From Neobacillus sp. PS3-40 (lineage in GTDB: Bacteria > Bacillota > Bacilli > Bacillales > Cytobacillaceae), in the NCBI RefSeq assembly GCF_030915485.1, contig NZ_CP133266.1:2271001-2335000 (forward strand): DNA of 64,000 nucleotides, written 5' to 3'. Below the pieces are notes generated by a model. That model was given only the letters and a program-made list of their open reading frames with translations. It was not told the DNA's origin and did no database searches. Within the stretch, counting starts at the first letter, position 1, and the number at the start of each line of letters is the position of its first letter. Positions 27,674 through 38,055 of the stretch are shown one piece after another. The position numbers were made by a program, and so were the translations under genes.

Positions 27674-28015
27674 TATTACCCTCCCTAAAACCTAAAAAGC
27701 ATCTAGCAATCTAGCTAATGCATAAAATGAATTTTCCTTCAATCTCATTCTTCTTAACTTTATCATAAATTGATTCGGAATTTTTCTAAGGCTTAGCAAT
27801 GTAACAAAAATGTATAATTGCTGACATTTTATGACTTTTCAGCAAAAACCTTCGTATTCAAAAATAATATTTTGTCGAATACAAATAGGTATATTTCCTT
27901 ATGCCGTAGGGGATTTTGAAGTTCTATGGTACTATATTTTGTTTCTATATATAACAAAAGACTTTGTTTGTTTTTGTAAAAAAAAGGTTGTTTTGTTGCA
28001 ATTATATTACGATTA
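27674..28015. other. Gap between the M23 peptidase gene and the tRNA cluster
   Basis: AT-rich. It holds the promoter side of the peptidase gene, including TGTAAC-AAAAA-TGTATA at 27800-27816 (plus strand), which differs at one base from the WalR pattern TGTWAH-N5-TGTWAH. No gene is visible. Confidence 0.4.
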
Positions 28016-28055
28016 GCAAAAACAAAGAGAGTTTGCATCTGCAAACTCTCTTTGT
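28016..28055 (-). terminator. Terminator of the tRNA cluster
   Basis: A perfect 15-bp stem, ACAAAGAGAGTTTGC and its complement around ATCT, followed on the minus strand by TTTTTGC. It ends three bases from tRNA-Phe. Confidence 0.88.
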
Positions 28056-28057
28056 GA

Positions 28058-28130
28058 TGGCTCGGGACGGAATCGAACCGCCGACACAAGGATTTTCAGT
28101 CCTTTGCTCTACCGACTGAGCTACCGAGCC
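28058..28130 (-). tRNA. tRNA-Phe (GAA)
   Basis: A 73-base cloverleaf on the minus strand starting GGCTCGGTAGCTCAG, with the anticodon loop CTGAAAA (GAA) and T arm GGCGGTTCGATTCCG. The 3' CCA is not encoded. Confidence 0.95.
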
Positions 28131-28157
28131 GTAATTAAATTGTTATTCACTAATTTT

Positions 28158-28178
28158 GCCGACTGAGCTACGAGCAAT
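28158..28178 (-). pseudogene. tRNA 5' fragment
   Basis: The minus strand reads TTGCTCGTAGCTCAGTCGGC, the acceptor and D-arm start of a tRNA resembling tRNA-Phe, then continues into unrelated sequence. It is a truncated duplicate. Confidence 0.6.
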
Positions 28179-28194
28179 AAATTATTAATTACAA

Positions 28195-28266
28195 TGACCC
28201 CTACGGGACTCGAACCCGTGTTACCTCCGTGAAAGGGAGGTGTCTTAACCACTTGACCAAGGGGCC
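28195..28266 (-). tRNA. tRNA-Glu (TTC)
   Basis: A 72-base cloverleaf on the minus strand starting GGCCCCTTGGTCAAG, with anticodon TTC in CTTTCAC and T arm ACGGGTTCGAGTCCCGT. No encoded CCA. Confidence 0.95.
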
Positions 28267-28279
28267 ATATAAATAATGG

Positions 28280-28352
28280 TGAGCCATGAAGGACTCGAAC
28301 CTTCGACCCTCTGATTAAAAGTCAGATGCTCTACCAACTGAGCTAATGGCTC
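28280..28352 (-). tRNA. tRNA-Lys (TTT)
   Basis: A 73-base cloverleaf on the minus strand starting GAGCCATTAGCTCAG, with anticodon TTT in CTTTTAA and T arm GAAGGTTCGAGTCCTTC. No encoded CCA. Confidence 0.95.
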
Positions 28353-28390
28353 GTAAATTTAATATAATTCACTAATCTTTACTTTCAATC

Positions 28391-28492
28391 GTCAGATGCT
28401 CGAAAGATCTCACGAACTTTCTCGCAGATTGCACGCAGAAGCTTAATCAAGTAGTAAGCAATCTGCTCTACCAACTGAGCTAAAATACAGGT
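28391..28492 (-). pseudogene. Broken tRNA remnant
   Basis: The minus strand starts as a tRNA (TTTTAGCTCAGTTGGTAGAG at about 28470-28489), then runs into a hairpin GCAGATTGC...GCAATCTGC and ends with GAGCATCTGAC, a fragment identical to part of tRNA-Lys. No T arm or acceptor partner follows. Confidence 0.6.
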
Positions 28493-28660
28493 TATTATGC
28501 CAAATGCTACCTCACTTGTGACGACGTTTTTTATAATATCATAAGTAATTCATTCAAGGCAATACTTTTTTTGAAAAATAATTTTGTAAAACGATATTGT
28601 TTATATAACCATCTTTTGCTCATTCGTTTAATGCCTTCATTTTTCAATTAAATGAGGCAA

Positions 28661-28692
28661 AAAAAAGTGAGTGCGAGAGCACTCACTTTTTT
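28661..28692 (-). terminator. purA terminator
   Basis: A perfect 14-bp stem AAAAAAGTGAGTGC and its complement around GAGA, giving six T residues on the minus strand just past the stop codon. Confidence 0.9.
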
Positions 28693-28693
28693 C

Positions 28694-29986
28694 TTATATC
28701 TGTCTCCAAGGACTGCGTACAACATTTGTTTGATTGCGGTCAGGGCCTACAGAGAATGTCGATAAAGGAATTCCTGTTAGCTGTGAAACTCGTTCAACAT
28801 AGTGACGTGCATTTGCAGGTAATTCATCTAATGTTTTGCATGCTGTAATATCCTCTGGCCAGCCTGGAAGCTCCTCATATACTGGCTCACATTCAGCCAA
28901 TACCTTTAAGCTTGCTGGAAACTCTTCGATTACCTCACCTTTGTAGCGGTAAGCAACACAAATTTTCACTGTTTCAATACCTGAAAGTACATCGATTGAA
29001 TTAAGTGATAAGTCAGTAAGCCCACTCACACGACGAGCATGACGAACAACGACACTGTCAAACCAACCGATTCGGCGTGGACGACCAGTTACGGTTCCAT
29101 ATTCACGTCCTACTTCACGTATTTGATCTCCAAGCTCATTATTTAATTCTGTTGGGAATGGACCGTCACCAACCCTAGTTGTATAAGCCTTACATACACC
29201 AACAACATGGTTGATTTTTGAAGGACCTACTCCAGAACCGATCGTTACACCACCTGCAACTGGATTTGAAGAAGTAACAAATGGATATGTTCCTTGATCG
29301 ATATCTAACATGACACCTTGAGCACCTTCAAATAATACTCGGCGACCATCGTCTAATGCATCATTCAATACAACAGAGGTATCACAGACGTATTTTTTGA
29401 TTTGTTGGCCATATTGGAAATATTCCTCTAAAATATCCTCTATTTTAAATCCAGTGGTATTATAAATTAGCTCAAATAAACGATTTTTTTCTTTAAGGTT
29501 TCGTTCAAGTTTCTCTTCGAATACTTCATGATCAAGTAAGTCCGCAATTCTAATGCCAATACGAGCTGCTTTATCCATATAAGCAGGCCCAATTCCCCTT
29601 TTTGTTGTGCCAATTTTATTAGCACCTTTACTTTCTTCTTCTACTTCATCCAATTTAAGATGGTAAGGAAGAATAACATGGGCACGGTTACTAATGCGTA
29701 GATTTTCAGTAGAAACACCTTTTTCATTGAGATAGGCAAGTTCTTCTAAAAGTGCTTTTGGATCAACAACCATTCCATTTCCAATTACACAAATTTTTTC
29801 TTTATAAAAAATCCCTGATGGAATTAAACGCAATTTGTAAGTTTCTCCACCAAAATGAATGGTGTGTCCAGCATTATTTCCCCCTTGATAGCGAGCAACA
29901 ACTTCAGCATTTTCCGAAAGAAAGTCAGTGATTTTTCCCTTTCCTTCATCTCCCCATTGTGTTCCAACAACAACTACTGATGACAT
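28694..29986 (-). CDS. purA: Adenylosuccinate synthetase
   Basis: Enzyme of 430 residues that joins IMP and aspartate with GTP to make adenylosuccinate, the first committed step to AMP. The P-loop-like G-D-E-G-K-G-K, the N-N-A-G-H-T-I motif and the IMP-binding [10 protein letters not shown] are all present. The ATG at 29984-29986 is preceded by GGAGGTG and gives the B. subtilis length; the longer frame has no ribosome site. Confidence 0.97.
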   Translation of the reverse strand: MSSVVVVGTQWGDEGKGKITDFLSENAEVVARYQGGNNAGHTIHFGGETYKLRLIPSGIFYKEKICVIGNGMVVDPKALLEELAYLNEKGVSTENLRISNRAHVILPYHLKLDEVEEESKGANKIGTTKRGIGPAYMDKAARIGIRIADLLDHEVFEEKLERNLKEKNRLFELIYNTTGFKIEDILEEYFQYGQQIKKYVCDTSVVLNDALDDGRRVLFEGAQGVMLDIDQGTYPFVTSSNPVAGGVTIGSGVGPSKINHVVGVCKAYTTRVGDGPFPTELNNELGDQIREVGREYGTVTGRPRRIGWFDSVVVRHARRVSGLTDLSLNSIDVLSGIETVKICVAYRYKGEVIEEFPASLKVLAECEPVYEELPGWPEDITACKTLDELPANARHYVERVSQLTGIPLSTFSVGPDRNQTNVVRSPWRQI

Positions 29987-30134
29987 AAAAAGCACCTCCG
30001 AATTAAAAAACATTAAATCTTTTTTATCCCAAACACAGTTTACCAAGTTCACTATAAGTAAGTCAACAAAACACGAACATTTTATACTTATTTATAAAAA
30101 TATGTTCGTGAAAATAGTAATCTCTCACTATATG

Positions 30135-30169
30135 AAAAGGGTTAGCTCATAAAGTGGCTAACCCTTTTT
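30135..30169 (-). terminator. Terminator after the replicative helicase gene
   Basis: AAAAGGGTTAGC pairs with GCTAACCCTTTT across a short loop, so the hairpin works in both directions; on the minus strand it follows the helicase stop codon. Confidence 0.75.
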
Positions 30170-30180
30170 AAAATTCTTTA

Positions 30181-31545
30181 TTATGCTCCAGGAGGTATGC
30201 CCGTCTCATCATAACGTTTTTCAAGGTTTACAAATTTATTGTACTCCTTAACAAAAGCTAGTTGAACAGTACCTGTTGGGCCATTACGCTGCTTTGCAAT
30301 AATAATTTCGATTATATTTTTGTTCTCTGATTCCTTATCGTAATAATCATCACGATATAGAAAAGCAACGATATCTGCATCTTGCTCAATACTACCCGAT
30401 TCACGAATATCAGACATCATCGGACGTTTATCTTGACGCTGTTCAACACCACGGGAAAGCTGAGAAAGAGCAATAACAGGAATTTGCAATTCACGTGCCA
30501 ATGCTTTTAACGATCTTGAAATTTCAGAAACCTCTTGTTGACGGTTTTCACCAGACCGTCCATTGCCTTGAATCAACTGTAAATAATCAATTAAGATCAT
30601 TCCTAAACCATGTTCCTGTTTTAAGCGTCGACACTTTGAGCGAATTTCACTGATTCTAATCCCTGGGGTATCATCGATAAAAATTCCAGCGTTTGAAAGG
30701 CTACCCATTGCCATCGTGAGTTTTCCCCAATCATCATCTGTAAGAGAACCTGTACGAAGTCGCTGAGCATCTATATTTCCTTCCGCACAAAGCATCCGCA
30801 TCACCAATTGTTCAGCACCCATTTCAAGACTAAAGATGGCCACATTTTCGCCTGTTTTGGTACCAACATTCTGGGCAATATTTAAGGCAAAAGCCGTTTT
30901 ACCAACAGAGGGACGTGCACCAACAATAATCAAATCATTCCGTTGAAACCCAGCTGTTATGCGGTCAAGTTCACTAAAACCCGTTGCAATCCCAGTAATA
31001 TCGCCTACACGGTTATGCATTAATTCAATATTATCATAAGTCCGAACAAGAACATCTTTAATACTATGAAAAGCACCTGCGTTTTTCCTCTGAGAAACTG
31101 CTAAAATATTTTTTTCTGCTTCCCCTAAAAGTGCTTCAACTTCATCTTCTCGGGTATAGCCATCTTGAGCAATACCAGTTGCAGTACGTATTAGCCGCCT
31201 CAACAATGACTTTTCTTCTACAATTCTTGCATAATATTCAATATTAGCAGCGGTTGGCACCGATCCAGCTAGTTCACTTAAATAGCTAACTCCCCCGGTA
31301 TCTTCTAAAAGTTTAGTTGCAGCTAGCTCCTCAGTAACTGTTATTAAATCAACCGCTTTACCATGGTCATTCAGCTTCAGCATAACATTAAAAATCTTTT
31401 GATGTGCTGCACGATAAAAATCTTCCGGTATTAATATTTCAGAAGCCAATGTTAAAGAAGATGGTTCTAAAAAAATAGCACCTAGTACTGCTTGCTCAGC
31501 CTCTATATTTTGCGGTGGTAATCGATCTGCGAATAAATCACTCAT
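30181..31545 (-). CDS. dnaB: Replicative DNA helicase (DnaB family, B. subtilis DnaC)
   Basis: Hexameric 5'-3' helicase of 454 residues. The N-terminal primase-interaction domain is followed by a RecA-like motor with Walker A G-A-R-P-S-V-G-K-T-A, Walker B M-I-L-I-D-Y-L-Q-L-I, and S-Q-L-S-R-G-V-E-Q-R. In bacilli the gene is called dnaC. It lies downstream of rplI as in B. subtilis, with a weak hairpin between them. Confidence 0.95.
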   Translation of the reverse strand: MSDLFADRLPPQNIEAEQAVLGAIFLEPSSLTLASEILIPEDFYRAAHQKIFNVMLKLNDHGKAVDLITVTEELAATKLLEDTGGVSYLSELAGSVPTAANIEYYARIVEEKSLLRRLIRTATGIAQDGYTREDEVEALLGEAEKNILAVSQRKNAGAFHSIKDVLVRTYDNIELMHNRVGDITGIATGFSELDRITAGFQRNDLIIVGARPSVGKTAFALNIAQNVGTKTGENVAIFSLEMGAEQLVMRMLCAEGNIDAQRLRTGSLTDDDWGKLTMAMGSLSNAGIFIDDTPGIRISEIRSKCRRLKQEHGLGMILIDYLQLIQGNGRSGENRQQEVSEISRSLKALARELQIPVIALSQLSRGVEQRQDKRPMMSDIRESGSIEQDADIVAFLYRDDYYDKESENKNIIEIIIAKQRNGPTGTVQLAFVKEYNKFVNLEKRYDETGIPPGA

Positions 31546-31872
31546 ATTTTAACCTCCTATTATGAAGAGGAATCATTTAATTAGATAATATTTCTCCTAA
31601 AAAAGAAGAAAAAGTGACCAGTTAGAACCGATCACATTTTTGACTAGAAAAGGGGACGGAGCTACGCTTACCTTCATTTGTAGAAAAATAGAATATATAA
31701 GAAATTTTACTTAAAAAATCATCCTATTTAGCTTTGCTCTCGTCACCTTAATTATATTTGTTTCTTACTTATAATTGCTCTTAATTTTATACTTGGGCTC
31801 GAAATTGAACCACATGTATGTTTTCACTCTTATTAGTTTAACATGTTTGTCCGCAAAAACGAACTGCCAAAT
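31546..31872. other. Gap between rplI and the helicase gene
   Basis: A weak terminator-like hairpin (GTGATC...GGTCAC then TTTTTC on the minus strand) sits at 31609-31635 and may attenuate read-through from rplI. No gene is visible in the rest. Confidence 0.45.
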
Positions 31873-32322
31873 TTAGTTTACTTCTTTCACATGGACATTC
31901 AATGAAGCTGTTACTTCATGATGAAGCTTTACAGGAACCTTAGTAGAGCCTAAAGAACGAATCGCTTCCTCCAACTCCATTTTACGTTTATCAATTTTAA
32001 AGCCATGTTTTTTATGCAACTCTTCAGCAATTTGCTTAGTTGTGATGGATCCGAATAATCTTCCACCTTCACCAGCCTTCGCACTTAATTCGACTGTAAC
32101 TTTTTCTAATGCCTCTTTTAATTTTTTTGCCTCAGCAAGTTCTTCTTCTGCTGCTCTTTCTTCCTTTTTCTTCTGAGCAGCTAAAGTGCTTACACTTGCT
32201 TGGTTTGCTTCAATTGCCAAACCTTGCTTAATTAAAAAGTTATGGCCATATCCATCTGCGACATTTTTTACTTCTCCTTTTTTCCCTTTACCTTTTACAT
32301 CTTTCAAGAAAATAACTTTCAT
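31873..32322 (-). CDS. rplI: 50S ribosomal protein L9
   Basis: Ribosomal protein of 149 residues. The N-terminal [17 protein letters not shown] motif binds 23S rRNA; a long central helix links it to the C-terminal domain. It overlaps the gdpP end by four bases, so the two are coupled. Confidence 0.97.
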   Translation of the reverse strand: MKVIFLKDVKGKGKKGEVKNVADGYGHNFLIKQGLAIEANQASVSTLAAQKKKEERAAEEELAEAKKLKEALEKVTVELSAKAGEGGRLFGSITTKQIAEELHKKHGFKIDKRKMELEEAIRSLGSTKVPVKLHHEVTASLNVHVKEVN

Positions 32323-34292
32323 TCTTTTCTTCCTCCTTCAGAATATTCATCAATAGCCGCTTTCAGCTGGCTTTCTGCTTCATCAAGTGTTAGCCCTTGG
32401 AGTTGGGTCGCAGCATTTGTTAGATGCCCTCCACCATGGAGGCTTTCCATAATTACCTGGACATTTACAGCTCCAAGCGATCTTGCACTAATTCCAATCA
32501 TTCCTTCACTTCTAATTGAGATTACAAAGGAAGCAATGACGCCATCTAAAGTCAGTAATGTATCAGCAGTTTGGGCTATGGTAACCTGATCATTAATTTG
32601 ATCGTTACTTCCTTTTGCAATTGCAATACCCTCCCGATAAAACATAACTGATTCAATTAATTTGGACCTTTTTATATACGTATCAATATCTTCCTTTAAG
32701 AATTTTTGAACGAGTACGGTATCTGCTCCTTGAGCTCTTAAGTATGAGGCAGCATCGAATGTTCGCGAGCCTGTCCTCAATGTGAAGCTTTTCGTATCAA
32801 CAATAATTCCTGCTAGAAGGGCTGTCGCCTCTAAAATATCAATTTTCCCTCGTTTTGGTTGATATTCCAGCAGCTCTGTAATCAGTTCTGCAGTAGATGA
32901 TGCATATGGTTCCATATAAACAAGTAAAGGATTTTTAATAAAATCTTCCCCGCGCCGATGATGGTCAATCACCACTACTTTATCTATCTTATTCAAAAGT
33001 CGTTCTTCAATAACAAGTGATGGTTTATGGGTATCAACGATTACGAGTAATGTATTGTCTGTAGCCATCTCAAGGGCAGCTTCAGGACTAATAAACCGAG
33101 AAAGTAATTGTTCATGTTGGCGGATTTCTTCAACAAGACGTTGAACCCCCGTATCTAATTTTTGAAAATCAATAACAATATAGGCATCCTTCTGGTTCAT
33201 TTGTGCAACCTTGTGAATTCCTATTGATGAACCAATGGAATCCATATCCGGGTTCTTGTGGCCCATGATAATCACTTTATCGCTTTCAGTAATAAGCTCC
33301 TTCAGAGCATGAGAAATGACCCTTGCCCTTACCCTTGTTCGCTTCTCAATAGGATTGGTCTTTCCTCCAAAGAATCTCACCTTACCATTTGCTGTTTTGA
33401 TGGCAACTTGGTCACCACCTCGCCCTAAAGCTAAATCCAGGCTTGATTGAGCGAGCGTTCCTAATTCTGGCAACGATGAAACACCGGCTCCAACACCAAT
33501 ACTCAATGTAAACGATACATTTTGTTTAGATGTCATCTCCCTAACCTCATCAAGAATAGAAAACTTCCCTTTTTCAAGCAATTGAAGGATCCCTTCATTA
33601 AAGACAGCAACAAACCGTTCTGATGAAATTCTTTTTAGATAAATTTGATTATCCTGTGACCATTTATTTAAGATTGACGTAACAAGATTATTGATGCTAC
33701 TGCGTACCTGATCATCCATACCTTGCGTCAATTCATCATAATTGTCTAAAAAGATAATCGCAATAACAGTCCGCTCTATACGATACATTTTTTCTATTTC
33801 TGCTTGCTCCGTTACATCAAAGAAATAGAGGAGCCGTTCATCAGGTTTATGAATCACCCTGAATTTTCGATCATGAAGCTTTATAATTTCTGTTTCTACT
33901 TCCTGTTTAATTAAAGGAATTAGTGCATCTGCTACATCATAAAGCGATCTTCCTAAAAGTGTAACTTCATCAAAACAGGAGGATAGGAAAGGGTTTGTCC
34001 ACTCAATATAATACTCATCATTAATGAGCATAATCCCTATCGGCATTTCCATAAGAGCCTCTTCGCCGACTCTTTTGACTCTATACGATAGGTTAGAGAT
34101 ATATTCCTCCATTTCCTTCCTTTGTTGTCGTTCAATCGTAAACATATAGTAAATGGGTAAAGCCATAATCAACAACCCGGCCAAACTTAATATCCAATTA
34201 TAGAGGGTCAAGACGATAAGAAGCACCACTGTAACGCCGATTAGCCCATAAAAGGGATATCGAATCGATCGTTCTGTTAAAAATGAAGGCAA
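32319..34292 (-). CDS. gdpP: Cyclic-di-AMP phosphodiesterase GdpP
   Basis: Membrane enzyme of 657 residues (YybT). Two N-terminal spans, a PAS domain ([10 protein letters not shown]), a degenerate GGDEF domain, and a DHH/DHHA1 phosphodiesterase with [12 protein letters not shown] and V-I-D-H-H-R-R-G. It hydrolyses c-di-AMP and so tunes potassium and wall homeostasis. The TTG start follows AAGGAG by nine bases. It lies between yybS and rplI as in B. subtilis. Confidence 0.95.
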   Translation of the reverse strand: MPSFLTERSIRYPFYGLIGVTVVLLIVLTLYNWILSLAGLLIMALPIYYMFTIERQQRKEMEEYISNLSYRVKRVGEEALMEMPIGIMLINDEYYIEWTNPFLSSCFDEVTLLGRSLYDVADALIPLIKQEVETEIIKLHDRKFRVIHKPDERLLYFFDVTEQAEIEKMYRIERTVIAIIFLDNYDELTQGMDDQVRSSINNLVTSILNKWSQDNQIYLKRISSERFVAVFNEGILQLLEKGKFSILDEVREMTSKQNVSFTLSIGVGAGVSSLPELGTLAQSSLDLALGRGGDQVAIKTANGKVRFFGGKTNPIEKRTRVRARVISHALKELITESDKVIIMGHKNPDMDSIGSSIGIHKVAQMNQKDAYIVIDFQKLDTGVQRLVEEIRQHEQLLSRFISPEAALEMATDNTLLVIVDTHKPSLVIEERLLNKIDKVVVIDHHRRGEDFIKNPLLVYMEPYASSTAELITELLEYQPKRGKIDILEATALLAGIIVDTKSFTLRTGSRTFDAASYLRAQGADTVLVQKFLKEDIDTYIKRSKLIESVMFYREGIAIAKGSNDQINDQVTIAQTADTLLTLDGVIASFVISIRSEGMIGISARSLGAVNVQVIMESLHGGGHLTNAATQLQGLTLDEAESQLKAAIDEYSEGGRKE

Positions 34293-34316
34293 TATTTTCA
34301 GCTCCTTAACGTGTCT

Positions 34317-35261
34317 TTACTTTTTCTTATCAGAACGCCCCTTAAGGCCAAAACCTAAGTCAATTATACCTAATATCCCTATAATATAAAGGAAAAGAGG
34401 GATAAGTATGGTAAAAACAGAAATGAGGATTGGAAATGACTTCTGAGAACCTCTTTTATAAAAGAAGTAAAATATAAAGGTTAATCCCTGAAAGACCATA
34501 AACATTTGCAATATATATGTAAGGTTTTGAAGTGCATTATACAAGTATGTCCCTGTTTCCGGATGAAATAACAAATTTCCTAGCATCGCGAGTAAATAAT
34601 ACCATAAAAGGCTTCTTGGCAATGAGATTTCTCTCATCGGTTTCCAATTTTCAACTTTGATACCAAATCTTTTGAGGATCGGTAAGGACAACAATTGAAT
34701 AAAAAAGACAACGATAAACGATGATATAACAAACAAACTTGGGACAAGGGTTTTAATTTGATCTATACCCTTTTCAAATTGATCTAATACCTTTTTACTT
34801 TCTTGTTGTTGCCCCATATTCGTAAACATCTTGGATGACATATCGAGCGAATCATGAATCGTTTTCAACATTTCATCAATAATATTAAAGTGAAAAAAGG
34901 CTGAAGTAACAATATATTGAATAACTAAGTTTACTAAAAACACGAGTGATCCAGAGATTAAAATAGTTGTCCTATTCTTATTTTTTTGAAGCAAATACCC
35001 CATCACGGCTCCTGTTAACCCATATGCAAGGGTAAGTGGTAGCGCGAAAATCGTGCCAGTAATAAATGAAATGAGTAGCGAAACAATGACAAAAACAATA
35101 ATACTTTTCAATTCATTTTTCGCAGCAAATAAAATAAATGGCAACGGTAAAAATAAGTTAACAACTACACCTATAACAGGAACATAGATTGTTAATAACA
35201 ATAAAACAGTGAAAGCAGCTATAAGAATAGCCCCTTCGGTTAGTTTACGGACATTTTTCAC
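34317..35261 (-). CDS. yybS: YybS family membrane protein (DUF2232)
   Basis: Polytopic membrane protein of 314 residues with about eight hydrophobic segments. Function not established; the conserved place next to gdpP suggests a link. A GTG start follows GGGGTG. Confidence 0.85.
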   Translation of the reverse strand: MKNVRKLTEGAILIAAFTVLLLLTIYVPVIGVVVNLFLPLPFILFAAKNELKSIIVFVIVSLLISFITGTIFALPLTLAYGLTGAVMGYLLQKNKNRTTILISGSLVFLVNLVIQYIVTSAFFHFNIIDEMLKTIHDSLDMSSKMFTNMGQQQESKKVLDQFEKGIDQIKTLVPSLFVISSFIVVFFIQLLSLPILKRFGIKVENWKPMREISLPRSLLWYYLLAMLGNLLFHPETGTYLYNALQNLTYILQMFMVFQGLTFIFYFFYKRGSQKSFPILISVFTILIPLFLYIIGILGIIDLGFGLKGRSDKKK

Positions 35262-35393
35262 TTCTTCACCCCTAGAATTAATTACATATCCTTTTCCCTT
35301 ATTTTAGCTAGTATAACATTTTGATTCAACTAACAGAAAGAGAGAAAAAAACAAAAGCAAAAGCGCGCCCAAAAATGGAATTTATATGCAAAG

Positions 35394-35424
35394 AAAAAAG
35401 CAGCAAGGGAGCGTCCCTTACTGC
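35394..35424 (-). terminator. Terminator of the rpsF-ssb-rpsR operon
   Basis: On the minus strand GCAG(T)AAGGGA and TCCCTT(G)CTGC pair around CGC, followed by six T residues. Confidence 0.88.
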
Positions 35425-35436
35425 CTTCCATTGAAA

Positions 35437-35706
<270 letters not shown>

Positions 35707-35718
35707 TTAAAGTTCTTC

Positions 35719-36231
35719 TTAGAATGGAAGATCATCATCAGAGATGTCAATTTGCCCATTTCCTGCAAAAGGATCCTCGTCCATCCGAGTAAAACCTTGG
35801 TTATTATTATTATTATTATTTGGTCGTTGATTCTGATTGTTGTTTCCATAAGGAGCTTTTTGTTCCCTGGGAGCACCAAACTGATCGCTGTCACTTCTTC
35901 CACCAGATGAGTTTTTAGGTTCAAGGAATTGAACACTCTCTGCCGAGACTTCAGTAACATAGACACGCTTGCCATCTTGTCCTTCGTAGTTGCGAGTTTG
36001 TATGCGACCATCAACTCCAGCTAGGCTGCCTTTTTTTAAAAAATTAGCAACATTTTCTGCTGGACGCCGCCAAACAACACAGTTAATAAAGTCTGTTTCT
36101 TTTTCACCTTGCTGATTTGAAAATGACCGATTTACGGCAAGGGTGAAAGTAGCAACAGGAACTCCATTTGGTGTATAACGCAAATCAGGATCTTTTGTTA
36201 AACGTCCGACAAGCACAACACGATTCATCAT
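35719..36231 (-). CDS. ssb: Single-stranded DNA-binding protein
   Basis: SsbA of 170 residues. The OB-fold begins [13 protein letters not shown]; a disordered Asn/Gln-rich linker ([10 protein letters not shown]) leads to the acidic tip D-I-S-D-D-D-L-P-F that recruits replication and repair partners. The ATG at 36229-36231 is nine bases after GGAG and matches B. subtilis; the longer frame begins inside a parS-like sequence. Confidence 0.96.
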   Translation of the reverse strand: MMNRVVLVGRLTKDPDLRYTPNGVPVATFTLAVNRSFSNQQGEKETDFINCVVWRRPAENVANFLKKGSLAGVDGRIQTRNYEGQDGKRVYVTEVSAESVQFLEPKNSSGGRSDSDQFGAPREQKAPYGNNNQNQRPNNNNNNNQGFTRMDEDPFAGNGQIDISDDDLPF

Positions 36232-36259
36232 CAGAATCAACTCCTTTTCTTCCAGATAA

Positions 36260-36275
36260 TGTTCCATGTGAAACA
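36260..36275 (+). other. Near-parS sequence ahead of ssb
   Basis: TGTTCCATGTGAAACA differs from the parS pattern TGTTNCACGTGAAACA at one central base. It lies in the 73-base gap between rpsF and ssb. It may be a weak Spo0J site or a decayed one. Confidence 0.4.
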
Positions 36276-36304
36276 TTCATACTAGAAAGCCAATATATCA
36301 AGTC

Positions 36305-36592
36305 TTAAACTTCTTCTTTAATTACAATATGGCGAATAATATCTTCGCTAATTTTTGCCAAGCGAGAGAATTCTTCTACCGCAGCAGCTGAAGATGTTAT
36401 TTTTGCGATTTGGTAGTATCCGTCGCGGAAATCGTTGATTTCGTATGCAAGACGGCGTTTACCCCAATCTTTTGTTTCAGCTGTTTCCGCACCATTATCT
36501 AGAAGAATACCATTAAAACGCTCTACAAGAGCCTTTTTAGCTTCATCTTCAATATTTGGGCGGATGATGTACATGATTTCGTACTTTCTCAT
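36305..36592 (-). CDS. rpsF: 30S ribosomal protein S6
   Basis: Protein of 95 residues starting [13 protein letters not shown], with the family motif [11 protein letters not shown]. It pairs with S18 on the 30S subunit. First gene of the operon. The ATG at 36590-36592 is eight bases after AGGAGG. Confidence 0.97.
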   Translation of the reverse strand: MRKYEIMYIIRPNIEDEAKKALVERFNGILLDNGAETAETKDWGKRRLAYEINDFRDGYYQIAKITSSAAAVEEFSRLAKISEDIIRHIVIKEEV

Positions 36593-36604
36593 CACTGTCA
36601 CCTC

Positions 36605-36640
36605 CTTTTGGTCTAGACGGCCCTATTGGGCAAGGAGCAA
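36605..36640 (-). promoter_or_regulatory. Candidate S6:S18-binding leader hairpin
   Basis: The leader on the minus strand carries GCCCAATAGGGC followed by CGTCTAGAC. In known leaders of this operon the S6-S18 pair binds a hairpin with a bulged CCG, copying its rRNA target, to repress its own synthesis. The GGGCCGTC element fits, but I have not folded it rigorously. Confidence 0.45.
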
Positions 36641-36663
36641 TTGTTCATTACTCACAGGTTAAA

Positions 36664-36692
36664 ATTATAGCATAGGTTTCCATTAAAAGCAA
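36664..36692 (-). promoter_or_regulatory. Sigma-A promoter of rpsF-ssb-rpsR
   Basis: Minus strand TTGCTT (36687-36692), a 17-base spacer, TATAAT (36664-36669). Confidence 0.8.
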
Positions 36693-36743
36693 TGCTCGGC
36701 CAAAGTTGAAAAAATTTTGGTAGGCAATTATTTCCCAGCGAAT

Positions 36744-36774
36744 GAAAAAAACTCCACAGTGAACTCTGTGGAGT
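36744..36774 (-). terminator. ychF terminator
   Basis: On the minus strand ACTCCACAG and CTGTGGAGT pair around a six-base loop, followed by seven T residues. Confidence 0.9.
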
Positions 36775-36782
36775 CAAAAATT

Positions 36783-37883
36783 TTAAACATTAAAGCGGAA
36801 GTGAATAACATCTCCGTCTTTAACTTCATATTCTTTACCTTCAAGTCTTACTCTCCCAGCTTCACGTGCTCCGCCCATTGTGCCTGCTGCTAATAAATCA
36901 TCATAAGAAACGGTTTCAGCACGGATAAATCCTTTTTCAAAGTCTGAATGAATGATACCTGCACATTGAGGAGCTTTCATTCCTCTTCTGAACGTCCAAG
37001 CACGAACTTCTTGAACACCAGCAGTAAAGTAAGTTGCTAGGCCAAGCAAGCTATAAGTGGCACGAATCAATTGGTCCAGACCTGATTCCTCAATGCCTAA
37101 CTCCTGTAAAAACATTGTCTTCTCTTCACCTTCAAGCTCAGCAATTTCAGATTCGATTTTTGCACAAATAACAATTACTTCTGCATTATCTCGAGCAGCA
37201 AATTCACGGACCTTTTGAACATACTCATTTGAGGAAGGATCTGCAACATCGTCTTCACTAACGTTTGCTACATAAAGTACGGGCTTAATTGTTAAAAGAT
37301 GTAGCATTTTTGCTATTTTCAACTGATCTTCTGTAAAATCAACTGTACGAGCAGGCTTCTCTGCTTCAAATGCATCCCTAAGCATTGCTAGGACTTCAAA
37401 TTCCGCAACAGAATCCTTATCTCTTTGCTTCGCTAATTTTTCCACACGGCTAATTCGTTTTTCAACAGATTCCATATCAGCAAGAATCAATTCTAGATTA
37501 ATTGTTTCAATATCATCAATTGGGTCCACTCTTCCAGCAACATGTGTGATATTGTCATCAGCAAAACAACGAACAACATGGCAGATTGCATCCACTAATC
37601 GAATGTGCGAAAGGAATTTGTTACCTAGCCCCTCTCCCTTACTTGCTCCCTTAACAATCCCAGCAATATCGGTAAATTCAAATGCTGTCGGGACAGTCTT
37701 TTTCGGCTGAACAAGTTCAGTTAGTTTATTTAAACGGTGGTCTGGTACTTCAACAATTCCTACATTTGGATCAATCGTACAGAACGGGTAGTTTGCAGAT
37801 TCAGCCCCTGCCTGTGTAATAGCATTAAATAAAGTAGACTTACCAACATTCGGCAAACCCACGATCCCAGCGGTTAAAGCCAT
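36783..37883 (-). CDS. ychF: Redox-regulated ATPase/GTPase YchF (OLA1 family)
   Basis: Obg-related P-loop protein of 366 residues. [10 protein letters not shown] (about 8-17), [17 protein letters not shown], and the variant nucleotide-specificity motif N-V-S-E (in place of NKxD) that favours ATP. The C-terminal TGS-like domain ends the protein. It associates with ribosomes and stress response. Known as yyaF next to rpsF in B. subtilis. Confidence 0.95.
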   Translation of the reverse strand: MALTAGIVGLPNVGKSTLFNAITQAGAESANYPFCTIDPNVGIVEVPDHRLNKLTELVQPKKTVPTAFEFTDIAGIVKGASKGEGLGNKFLSHIRLVDAICHVVRCFADDNITHVAGRVDPIDDIETINLELILADMESVEKRISRVEKLAKQRDKDSVAEFEVLAMLRDAFEAEKPARTVDFTEDQLKIAKMLHLLTIKPVLYVANVSEDDVADPSSNEYVQKVREFAARDNAEVIVICAKIESEIAELEGEEKTMFLQELGIEESGLDQLIRATYSLLGLATYFTAGVQEVRAWTFRRGMKAPQCAGIIHSDFEKGFIRAETVSYDDLLAAGTMGGAREAGRVRLEGKEYEVKDGDVIHFRFNV

Positions 37884-38023
37884 TTCATGTCACTCCTCAA
37901 ATTACATAATTATCTATCAGATATAGTAACGGTCATTATAATAAAAAGCCTCTCACAATTATAGGCATTTGTCATTAAAAAGACAAGACATACTAAAAAA
38001 CGAAAATATGTTAGAAAAAGGAA

Positions 38024-38055
38024 ACAAAAAACTGCCACTTAGAAGCGACAGTTAT
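38024..38055 (-). terminator. Terminator after the yyaE-like gene
   Basis: On the minus strand AACTGTC and GGCAGTT pair around a ten-base loop and are followed by TTTTTTG. The stop codon TAA lies in the 5' arm. Confidence 0.7.
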
